DNA from: Antennarius striatus | Taxonomy: Eukaryota; Chordata; Actinopteri; Lophiiformes; Antennariidae | DNA length: 64,000 bases | Assembly: GCF_040054535.1 (NCBI RefSeq) | Contig: NW_027172342.1 | Span: 30,001 to 94,000 of the forward strand | Reading direction: 5' to 3' | Part shown: one piece after another, positions 1 through 9,752 of the stretch | Layout: every line of letters begins with the position of its first letter | How positions within the stretch are numbered: position 1 is the first letter of the stretch | Translations under genes and position numbers: made by a program | Notes under the pieces: model-generated | The model's input: the letters and a program-made list of their open reading frames with translations, nothing else | The model's database searches: none | Told to the model about the DNA's origin: nothing

Positions 1-1990
1 TAACCTTAAGCCTAACCCTAACCCTAGCGTCTAACCCTAACCCTAGCGTCTAACCTTAACCCTAACCCTAACCCTAGAGTCTAACCCTAACCCCAGCGTC
101 TAAACCTAACCCTAACCCTAGCGCCCAACCCTAACCTTAAGCCTAACCCTAACCCTAGCGTGTAACCCTAACCCTAGCGTCTAAACCTAACCCTAACCCT
201 AGCGCCTAACCCTAACCTTAAGCCTAACCCTAACCCTAGCGTCTAACCCTAACCCTAGCGCCTAACCCTAACCGTAAGCCTAACCCTAAGCCTAGCGTCT
301 AACCCTAACCCTAGCGTCTAAACCTAACCCTAACCCTAGCGCCTAACCCTAACCTTAAGCCTAACCCTAACCCTAGCGTCTAACCCTAACCCTAGAGTCT
401 AACCTTAACCCTAACCCTAACCCTAGCGTCTAACCCTAACCCTAGCGTCTAAACCTAACCCTAACCCTAGCGCCTAACCCTAACCTTAAGCCTAACCCTA
501 CCCCAGCGTCTAACCCTAACCCTAACATCTAAACCCTAGCGCCTCACCCTAACCCTAGCGTCTAACTTTAACCCTAACCCTAGCATCTAACTCTAACCCT
601 AACCCAGCGTCTAACTCTAACCCTAACGTCTAACCCTAACCATAGCCTCCAACCCTAACCCTAACGTCTAACCCTAACCCTAACCCAGCGTATAACCCTA
701 ACGTCTAACCCTAACCCTATAGCGTCCAACCCTAACCCTAACTCTAACATCTAACCCTAACGACTAACCCTAACCCTAACATCTAACCCTAACGTCTAAC
801 CCTAACCATATCGTCTAACCTTAACCCTAACCCAGCGTTGAACCCTAACCCTAACATCTAACCCTAACCCTAACCATATCGTCTAACCTCAACCCTAACC
901 CTAACGTCTAACCCTAACCATAGCGTCCAACCCTAACCCTAACGTCTAACCCTAACCCTTACCCAGCGTCTAACCCTAACGTCTATCCCTAACCCTAACC
1001 ATAGCGTCCAACCCTAACCCTAACATCTAACCCCAACGTCTAACCCTAACCCTAACCCAGCGTCTAACCCTAACCCTAACATCTAAACCCTAGCGCCTCA
1101 CCCTAACCCTAGCGTCTAACTTTAACCCTAACCCTAGCATTTAACCCTAACCCTAACCCAGCGTCTAACCCTAACCCTAACGTCTAACCCTAACCCTAAC
1201 CATATCGTCTAACCTCAACCCCAAACCTAACATCTAACCCTAACCATAGCCTCCAACCCTAACCCTAACGTCTAACCCTAACCCTAACCCAGCGTATAAC
1301 CCTAACGTCTAACCCTAACCCTATAGCGTCCAACCCTAACCCTAACTCTAACATCTAACCCTAACGACTAACCCTAACCCTAACATCTAACCCTAACGTC
1401 TAACCCTAACCATATCGTCTAACCTTAACCCTAACCCAGCGTCGAACCCTAACCCTAACATCTAACCCTAACCATATCGTCTAACCTCAACCCTAACCCT
1501 AACGTCTAACCCTAACCATAGCGTCCAACCCTAACCCTAACGTCTAACCCTAACCCAGCGTCTAACCCTAACGTCTAACCCTAACCCTAACCATAGCGTC
1601 CAACCCTAACCGTAACATCTAACCCCAACGTCTAACCCTAACCCTAACCCAGCGTCTAACCCTAACGTCTAACCCTAACCCTAACCATAGAGTCCAACCC
1701 TAACCCTAACTCTAACATCTAACCCTAACGTCTAACCCTAACCCTAACCATATCGTCTAACCTTAACCCTACCCTAACGTCTAACCCTGAACATTGCGTC
1801 TAACCCTAACCAAGCGTCTAACCCTAACGTCTAACCCTAACCATAGCGTCTAACCTTAACCCTAACCCAGCATAAAACCCTAACCCCAACCATAATGTCT
1901 AACCTTAACCCTAACCCTACGTCTAACCCAAACCCTTACGTCTACCCTAACCCTACCATAGCGTCTAACCCTAACCTTAGCGTCCTACCA
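1..1990. repeat. Degenerate telomeric repeat array (CCCTAA-type)
   Basis: Almost continuous CCCTAA/CCTAAC repeats are interspersed with variant words such as CTAGCGTCTAAC, CTAACATC, CCCAGCGTC and CCATAGCGTC. This is the C-rich strand of the vertebrate telomere repeat, as expected at the left end of a chromosome read 5' to 3'. The variants form higher-order repeats: a block starting near 531 recurs near 1085, and the variants around 720-850 recur near 1323-1450. Such degeneration is typical of the proximal, subtelomeric side of a telomere rather than the active tip. No gene is present; a small open frame at 1895-2098 is repeat translation. Confidence 0.95.
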
Positions 1991-2097
1991 TACCCTAACC
2001 CCCCTTTTTTTTCTCTCTCTCTCCCTCTTTTTCTCTCTCTCTCTCTTCCCTTCTTCCCCCCCCTTCTCACACTCTCTCTATATCTCTTTCTCCCTTA
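1991..2097. repeat. Polypyrimidine (CT-rich) low-complexity tract
   Basis: About 100 bases of nearly pure C/T on the + strand, with runs of CT dinucleotides, poly-C and poly-T, lie between the telomeric variants and AT-rich subtelomeric DNA. A few telomere-like words follow up to about 2150. Long homopyrimidine tracts can form triplex DNA; that is general knowledge and is not demonstrated here. Confidence 0.9.
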
Positions 2098-2424
2098 ACC
2101 CTAACCTTAACTCTAATCCTAAACCTTATTCTAACCATAACCCTATTACTAGTAATTCATCCTTAATAAAGATAGAAATTTATCGATGATTTCATACAAG
2201 CACTTGTCAATTTCCCCTACAATAAAATGATATCCATTCACCATTTTATCAAAGAATTGTTTATTTCACCTTAATATAGGAAAACATCTATTCACGATTT
2301 ATTCATACACTTGGTTATCTTACCTGTAATATAGAAAGAAACTCACCATTTATCTGATAGTAGTGAATTTCATCTACCCAAGACAAAGATACTATTCCAC
2401 AAATTTGATCAAAGACTCAATATT

Positions 2425-3020
2425 TCAACTATGTTATAGAAGTAATTAATTCTTGATCCTATCTAAATACTTTTTACTTTATCCCTTACGCACTTCACTT
2501 TCAATTTACTATCTGACTTATTGACTTGGCCATTACATTTACCATATCAAAAATTAATCCACGATTCTACTCAAACACTTGACAATTTCATCTGTAACAC
2601 ACAAAGAAATTGTTTCATTAATTCCTCTAACATTGGTTATTTCATCTATAATCAAGACAGAGAAATACCACTAACTTACATAAACACCTGGCACTCTCAT
2701 CTTAATACAGTAAGCAATTCATTTATCGCGTAACTTACCGTTAAATAATTTTCACCTGTAAAATAGAATAAATTGATTAAACACTGAATGTCATCTATAA
2801 CAAGAAGCTACATTATTCTACTAATCATTTAACATTAGATAATTTCTTCCTGAATAGAAGTTAGAAATCAATACACTGTTTATTCACACGCTCTACAATT
2901 TAACTATAATAGAGCAAGAAATCCATTCACCATTCCAAGTTTAACTTTAACAATTTTACCCTTTACTGACTCAGACAATTATTCACCATTTACCTTTATT
3001 AGACAACAAGACATTAGTTT
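2425..3020. repeat. Subtelomeric duplication, copy 1
   Basis: AT-rich non-coding DNA that recurs about 861 bases downstream. A word such as TTGACTTGGCCATTACAT occurs at about 2521 and again at about 3382. The shared order of words continues through the AATAGAGCAAGAAATC motif to the block near 3005. No coding potential was seen; short frames here are not conserved between the two copies. Confidence 0.85.
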
Positions 3021-3284
3021 ACCCTCCTCTTACCCTTGTTTCATTTATCTCTAATAGACTAACAAATTAAATCACCATACTAGCTCAAAACTTGGAATGT
3101 TACCTTCAACAATTTATATATTCACCATCCTATTTTATCCACCTCTAACCCAGACATAAAATCATCCCAAAGGGACATGTGGAGACGTGCCCACATCGTA
3201 CCTGTCAATTTTTACACCTCAACTATTGTCCCACTCTTAATCTACACTTACCCCACCTACCAAAAACTGCCCACCCACTTCCTC

Positions 3285-3880
3285 AGACAACAGTGCTATA
3301 GAAGTTATTATTTTCTATCCTATCCAAATACGTTTTACTTTATCCCTTACACATTTCACTTTCAATCTACTATCTAACTTATTGACTTGGCCATTACATT
3401 TACCATATCAAAATATTAATCCACGATTCTATTTAAACACTTGACAATTTCATCTGTAACTCAGAAAGAAATTGACTCACTAATTCCTCTAACATTGGTC
3501 ATTTCATCTATAATAAAGACGGAGAAATATTACTAACTTACTTAAAACACCTGGCACTCTCATCTTAATACAGTAAGCAATTCATGTATCTCTTCACCTA
3601 CAATTTTAATAATTTTCACCTGTAAAATAGAATAAATGGATTAAACACTGAATGTCATCTATAACAAGAAGCTACTTTAATCTACTAACCATTAACATTA
3701 GATAATTTCTTCCTGAATAGAAGTTAGAAATCAATACACTGTTTATTCACCCGCTCTACAATTTAACTATAATAGAGCAAGAAATCAATTCACCATTCCA
3801 AGTTCAACTTTAATAATTTTGCCCTTTACTGACTCAGATAATTATTCACCATTTACCTTTATTAGACAACAAAACATTAG
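3285..3880. repeat. Subtelomeric duplication, copy 2
   Basis: Diverged second copy of the 2425-3020 segment, collinear with it, with substitutions and small indels. Between and after the copies (3021-3284, 3881-4080) lies AT-rich DNA with a (TAATAA)-like stretch at about 3920-3960 and a GC-richer 120-base block before the next telomere array. No gene was recognised. Confidence 0.85.
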
Positions 3881-4080
3881 TTTTCCCCAATATAAACTCA
3901 ATAAGATGTCAAGAAAATTATAATAATAATTATTATAATAATTACAATAATAATAATACCGTAAAGCTAAGGGAACTACGAGCCGGGAGGGATACAGGTG
4001 ACGACAAGCACGGGCCAGAGTATGCCAGGGGTACTGTCTACCTTCGGGGAAACAGGAACCCACTGAGCCCCATTCACAAT

Positions 4081-4083
4081 CAA

Positions 4084-4119
<36 letters not shown>

Positions 4120-4188
4120 CCCCTAACCCTAACCCCCTAACCCTAACCCTAACACCTAACCCTAACCCCTAATCCTAACCCTAACCCT
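4081..4188. repeat. Interstitial telomere repeat block
   Basis: About 18 tandem CCCTAA units with occasional extra C or A. The orientation is the same as the terminal array (C-rich on +). The block ends exactly at a short inverted repeat where the 27-bp minisatellite begins. Confidence 0.95.
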
Positions 4189-5876
4189 GGTTCAGGGTTA
4201 GATTGATGATCACATGGTTCAGGGTTAGATTGATGATCACCTGGTTCATGGTTAGATTGATGATCACATAGTTCAGGGTTGGATTGATGATCACATGGTT
4301 CAGGGTTAGATTGATGATCACCTGGTTCATGGTTAGATTGATGATCACATGTTTCAGGGTTGGATTGATGATCACATGGTTCAGGGTTAGATTGATGACC
4401 ACCTGGTTCAGGGTTAGACTGATGTTCACCTGGTTCAGGGTTAGATTGATGATCACCTGGTTCAGGATTAGATTGATGACCACCTGGTTCAGGTTTAGAC
4501 TGACGATCACATGTTTTGGGGTTAGATTGATGATCACCTGGTTCAGGGTTATATTGATGATCAACTGGTTCATGGTTAGATTGATGATCACATGGTTCCG
4601 GGTTGGATTGATGATCACATGGTTCAGGGTTAGACTGATGATCACCTGGTTAAGGGTTAGATTGATGATTACCTGGTTCACGGTTAAATTGATGATCACC
4701 TGGTTCAGTGTTGGATTGATGATCACATGGTTCAGGGTAAGACTGATGATAACCTGGTTAAGGGTTAGACTGATGTTCACCTGGTTCAGGGTTAGATTGA
4801 TGATCACATGGTTCAGGGTTGGATTGATGATCACATGGTTCAGGGTTAGATTCATGATGACCTGGTTCAGGGTTAGATTGATGATCACATGGTTCAGGGT
4901 TCGATTGATGATCACATGGTTCAGGGTTATACTTATGATCACCTGGTTCATGGTTAGATTGATGATCACCTGGTTCAGGGTTAGATTGATGACCACCTGG
5001 TTCAGGGTTAGAATGATGATCACATGTTTTGTGGTTAGATTGATGTTCACCTGGTTCAAGGTTGGATTGATGATCACCTGGTTCAGGGTTAGATTGATGA
5101 TCACCTGGTTCACGGTTAGATTGATGATCACATGGTTCCGGGTTGGATTGATGATCACATGGTTCAGGGTTAGACTGATGATCACCTGGTTAAGGGTTAG
5201 ATTGATGATCACCTGGTTCACGGTTAAATTGATGATCACATGGTTCAGTGTTGGATTGATGATCACATGGTTCAGGGTAAGACTGATGATCACCTGGTTA
5301 AGGGTTAGACTGATGTTCACCTGGTTCAGGGTTAGATTGATGATCACATGGTTCAGGGTTGGATTGATGATCACCTGTTTCAGGGTTATACTGATGACCA
5401 CCTGGTTCGGGGTTAGATTGATGTTCACCTCGTTCAAGGTTAGATTGATGATCACATGGTTCACGGTTAGACTGATGATCACCTGGTTAAGGGTTAGATT
5501 GATGATCACCCGGTTAAGGGTTAGATTGATGATCACATGGTTCACGGTTAAATTGATGATCACATGGTTCAGGGTTGGATTGATGATCACGTGGTTCAAG
5601 GTTAGACTGATGATCACATATTTTGGGGTTAGATTGATTTTCACATGGTTCAGGGTTAGATTGATGATCACATGGTTCAGGGTTGGATTGATGATCACAT
5701 GGTTCAGGGTTAGACTGATGATCACCTGGTTCAGGGTTAGACTGATTTTCACCTGGTTCAGGGTTAGATTGATGATCACATGGTTCAGGGTTGGATTGAT
5801 GATCACATGGTTCACGTTTAGATTGATGATCACATGGTTCAGGGTTAGACTGATGATCACCTGGTTCAGGGTTCAC
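4189..5876. repeat. 27-bp minisatellite containing GGGTTA, about 62 copies
   Basis: Tandem 27-base unit of the form GGTTCAGGG-TTAGATTGA-TGATCACAT. Each unit holds GGGTTA, the telomere hexamer in the orientation opposite to the neighbouring CCCTAA blocks, and the palindrome TGATCA. Because 27 is divisible by 3 and the unit lacks stops in several frames, long open frames run through on both strands (about 550 codons each, 9-residue repeats such as MITWFRVRL and NPEPCDHQS). These are by-products of the repeat and not genes. Variant units at 4591-4838 recur in the same order at 5131-5378, an offset of exactly 540 bases or 20 units, which shows higher-order duplication. Confidence 0.95.
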
Positions 5877-6614
5877 TTTTTGAATGAATTCGTGATCTAT
5901 AATATCCATAAGAAGTATAGCACATAGAAATTAATCTGTAATCTAGTAGTGAATAAATAACAGCATCTCTTTTCTTTAACTTCAATCTGTTATCTGAGGT
6001 GTATTTCAGTTGTGTTAAGGCATAGTTGAGATGTAGACTTTTTTTAGTTATGATATCTTACTCAATAATAAGCTTAAAATGTCTTTATAGACACAATGTT
6101 GATGACATGTTTTTTATATTGTGTTTACATTTGGCAGGTTTATACATGTCATTTTGAATCACGCTTTGGACCTTTAGATTCTTTAGGTAATGATCTGTTT
6201 AAATTTGACATTAATTTCATCAATAAAACTGCCAATTGTGACAAAGGAATAAAATTAAATTTAGGTGTGGGTAAGTGTGTAGCATGTCTCTCAAGGTCTC
6301 ACCATGGTCATTAGCAGAGGATAGTTGAAACTGGGACTGCTGTGCTATTTTAAAATTGTTCAGCAGGTTGCCAATAAGGGTCTTCATGATTTCCCATACA
6401 CATGTAGTGGTTTTAAGGGACTGTACTGTATGATTCTATGTCATTGCTTTTCCAATGGGACAGTAATACCGCATTAGCATGTTTGAAATATGTTATTATT
6501 ACATTCCCTCACATTAAGTATTTTCAAGATACAAGTTACAAACTTACAAAGCTTTTTTTTTCTGAATTAAGGTTTTGGTGACGCTGTGACTTAAATACTT
6601 AAAGAAATGTTTTC
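5877..6614. other. Intergenic DNA, no clear gene
   Basis: AT-rich DNA between the minisatellite and the piggyBac element. A 72-codon plus-strand open frame (6096-6314) has no recognised domain. It could be an upstream exon of the zinc-finger/SAMD3-like gene remnant that continues after the transposon, but nothing in the sequence proves this. Confidence 0.5.
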
Positions 6615-6632
6615 TTAACTCATTGACTGCCA
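6615..6632. repeat. piggyBac left end: TTAA plus terminal inverted repeat
   Basis: TTAA at 6615-6618 followed by CTCATTGACTGCCA. It pairs with the right end at 9700-9717, where the complement reads TTAACTCACAGAGTGCCA. Confidence 0.85.
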
Positions 6633-7109
6633 GACACTTTCAGCGCGGACAGCTCCCCAGTGCCAGAGATTTTGAGCATTTTCACTGAATTTTGAAGGCC
6701 CACCAAATATTCATTTTTTAGGCTACATAAATATTCCACATATCACCCGAAACTTTAGACTGTCTTCTTTCATCAGAAAAAAAAATTTTGTTTCTAGCAT
6801 CTATGTGTGTTTAGTTATTGCCCGTAGAACACAGGGTGGTTTCAGCAAAAACAGCTGATTTTGACCAGAAAACGGAGATAATGACGTCTTACTGCAGAGA
6901 AGCAAATTCAAGCAAAACTCCAACATCAAACTTCTGAAAATACTTTTACTTATTGAAACAATGCAAACAACATTATAAAAAACATTTTTGATGAACAAAT
7001 GATTTTATAACAATTTTGAAAATTAGACAAAACATAACAAAGTACATTCATCTCACTGTCAACTGTCAGAACCATTTACAGGTGAGTGTGTGTGGGTGTG
7101 TGGGTGTAA

Positions 7110-9472
7110 TCAATTATATTTCTTTTGAGTGTGATAAACAGTGAAGCATTCTCCTGCATGCAGGGGAATACGACAGGCCTTGCACCACATCCTGGTCTCA
7201 CTCCTCCCACCCCTTCTAGCACACACCCGACATTTCCTTGAGGGATGTGCTTTCTTTGTGGTGGCCCTCAAACGTTCCAGCTTGTGCCTGGACATCAGGC
7301 CATCGAGTCTGCCTTCTGGGTCTCTGTTTCTGACTGACCTGGTTTGCAGCACGTCTTCGACCTCCATCTCCTCGCCTTCCTCATGTGACACGTACCCCTT
7401 TTCAGTCCAGGACCTGGCAATATCCTTCATGAAATCAAGGTGCGATTTCTTGATCCCTGGGTTCCTGGACCTGAACAACACATAGGCATTGTACACACAA
7501 ATCTGGAACAAATAGGCGACAAACTTTTTTGTCCAGTTTTGAGTTTTCCTGATGAAGGGGTAGTACGCAATGTTCTGGTCTAGTTTGTCCACCCCATTCA
7601 TGCAGGAATTGTACTGAACCACACACTCCGGTTTGAGCTGTGCCACTTTTTCCCGCTGACCCTTCTGCCACACCTCCACCCTCTGCATCCTGTCGTTGTG
7701 GCAGGTTGTTATCATCCTCACCAGGCGCTTGTCCTGCCAGGCCAAGACCAGTACCCGGCCGTTGTGTCGCACCACCTTCCCCTCCTCACCCAAGTCTGTC
7801 TTTGACGGCTCCCTGATGATCTGTGGTTCGCCACGGTTTTTCCTGAGGGTTCCACAAACATTAGTCTTTTTTTTACACAACTGCTCACACAGTTTTACAG
7901 AATTATAAAAATTGTCCATGAATATTGTGTACCCCTGCTCGGTCAGGCGGTCAAGGAGGGAGAACACAATGTCTGGGAGTGTGCTCGGCTGGCCAACATA
8001 AGGCAACATATTGTAACAATAGCCAGTCCGCGAGTCACACAAAATATAAGATTTTATGCCATATTTGACTGGCTTCTGAGGGTTGTAAACCCTGAAGTTC
8101 AGGCGTCCACGCCACTGCAACATCCCCTCATCTATGCAAATGTTTTCATGGGGCTGATACAGCTCTTTGAATTTGGAAATAATTGAATCAAGGACAGGAC
8201 GCACTTTATAAAGTTTATCTCCAGCATCCTGTGAGGCATTGTCATTGAAGTGGAGAAACTTCCCAATTAGCTGGAACCTGTTGCGTGGCATGGTGTTGTT
8301 GAAGTATGGAATGGCTTCCATTGGATCCTCACTCCAGTACATGCTGACGCTGGGCTTCTTTATGTAGCCGGTGAGGAACGTAAGACCCAAGTACTTTTTG
8401 AGCTCTGGAACGTTCACCGGTTTCCACACCCTCTCTCTGGAGTGTGGCAGAGCTTCAGGATGTGACAGTATAAACTGCCGTGCATACAGGTTGGTCTGAG
8501 ACACAATGTGACCCAGCAGCTCGTCAGTCAGAAACAGCTGCATGAAGTCAACCGGCTGGTCTGAATCCAGGTCTGCAGCCGCATTCTGGGGACCAGGGGT
8601 TGCCACGAATGGGAACTTAGTGGGTTTCCAGCCATCATGACCCCAAACACCTGCATCCACCTCCAGTGATTGGCGTCTCCTCGCACCTCTCCCTCTAGCA
8701 GGTGCACGTCCTCTACTCGTGTTAGGGACTGTAAAATATAGAAATATACAATTTTACACTATATATATATATGCATGCTTGAAATAAGTAGGATATCATT
8801 TTACACAACATATATATATATTATATACACACATGCCTGAAATAAGTACCATTCTACAAAACATACACACACACACACATATTATACATATATACACACA
8901 CATGCCTGAAATAAGTACCATTCTACAAAACACACACACACACACACACATATTATACATATATACAAACACTTGCCTGAAATAAGTACCATTCTACACA
9001 AAAGAGTAATACATTCATGGATGGGGAACAACTTATGCGGGATGGAGGGCCGACACGTGATTTTTACATCATGTAACAAAGTAGCAAAATAGTTACCTTT
9101 GCTCCTCAGATCCTCCGTGGGCTCCCCCAGGTCTGGGGAGGACTCCCTGCTGCTTTCTGACGGAATCCACTCGGATGACGAGTCCGGGTCCGGTTCAGAG
9201 TCAGAACCGTCGCCGGACAGACGCAGCGGAGAACTCTCCGCAGCGGCGCTCCCATGTGGGACGCCGCCGAACTGCGGGGGGGCCCCGCTACAACCCGCCA
9301 CGCTTTCCTCGCCTCCGATCCGGTCTTCAATCTCCTTGGGTGCATCTCCTGCCCCCCGATCCTTACCGCTGTCGCTCATTTTCACAGCAGCTACACTGCC
9401 AGACAAGCTCTGTGCCAGTGTGAGCTGCTTGAACCTGCCTCCTCCACATGCTTTCGCCTTGCGCTTCGCCAT
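7110..9472 (-). CDS. piggyBac transposase, two exons (PGBD-like)
   Basis: Exon 1 runs 9472-9097, beginning at an ATG with a basic MAKRKAK start. It encodes an acidic, Ser/Pro-rich N-terminal region. The donor AAAG|GTAACT (9097/9096) and acceptor TTTTACAG (ends 8729) join in phase 1 to exon 2, 8728-7110. The spliced frame is open for about 664 codons, the usual length for PGBD-type transposases. The DDE_Tnp_1_7 domain follows, with catalytic aspartates in ICIDEGM, IFMDNFY and MNGVDKLDQ (about residues 325, 397 and 506). The C-terminus is a Cys/His zinc-binding domain (CRVC...CKAC...H...C). The enzyme cuts and pastes DNA at TTAA in the nucleus. No stop or frameshift was seen. A shorter product starting in exon 2 is possible if the intron is retained. 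Confidence 0.9.
8765..9005. repeat. Tandem minisatellite inside the transposase intron
   Basis: Four diverged ~65-base units, each with a TGAAATAAGTACCATTCTAC-like core followed by (CA)n and (TA)n, fill most of the intron between the two transposase exons. No coding potential. Confidence 0.85.
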
Positions 9473-9636
9473 TTTGCTCTCCACTACTGCCCCAACCCCG
9501 ACGCTTCTTCGTCGTTTTATCTGGTGATCTAGGGTGTGAAACACTGCCCCCGACCGGAATAAATGGAATACAAGGCTGAAAATCACACAGAATGTGCGAA
9601 ACGCTTTGATCTAACGTTCCCTATAAAAAACGCCTA

Positions 9637-9717
9637 AGACGAAATATGACGTCTTTGGCACTCAACGTTTGGATTCTATAAGACGAAATATGACGTCTTT
9701 GGCACTCTGTGAGTTAA
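9637..9717. repeat. piggyBac right end: subterminal direct repeats, inverted repeat and TTAA
   Basis: Two 27-base direct copies (9637-9663 and 9681-9707) containing the palindrome GACGTC precede the terminal TGGCACTCTGTGAG and the TTAA at 9714-9717. Subterminal repeats of this kind commonly serve as transposase binding sites in piggyBac elements. That role is inferred here. Confidence 0.8.
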
Positions 9718-9752
9718 TGTCTTTTTTCTTCTCCACTTTTCTGTGTTTGTCT

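Larger units (their letters stand above)
6619..9713 (-). mobile_element. Full-length piggyBac transposon with TTAA target sites
   Basis: A 3.1-kb DNA transposon flanked by TTAA at 6615-6618 and 9714-9717, the target duplication specific to piggyBac. The ends are imperfect inverted repeats: CTCATTGACTGCCA on the left matches CTCACAGAGTGCCA, read inward from the right, at 11 of 14 positions. A 27-base direct repeat beginning AGACGAAATATGACG lies near the right end at 9637-9663 and 9681-9707. A related ATGACGTCTT word is near the left end at 6881-6890. The only gene inside is the minus-strand transposase. Intact ends plus an uninterrupted reading frame suggest a recent, possibly autonomous copy. 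Confidence 0.9.

Noticed and set aside
1895..2098. Proline/leucine-rich small protein
   Set aside because: Translation of telomere repeat and a CT tract only.
4189..5876. CRISPR-like array
   Set aside because: Units are contiguous with no unique spacers, and the setting is a vertebrate subtelomere.
4181..5927. Long open frames on both strands (~550 codons) across the minisatellite
   Set aside because: A stop-free 27-base unit makes these automatically. There is no start context, no non-repetitive domain, and both strands are equally open.
7141..7908. Plus-strand frames opposite the piggyBac transposase
   Set aside because: Antisense shadow of a well-supported minus-strand exon.
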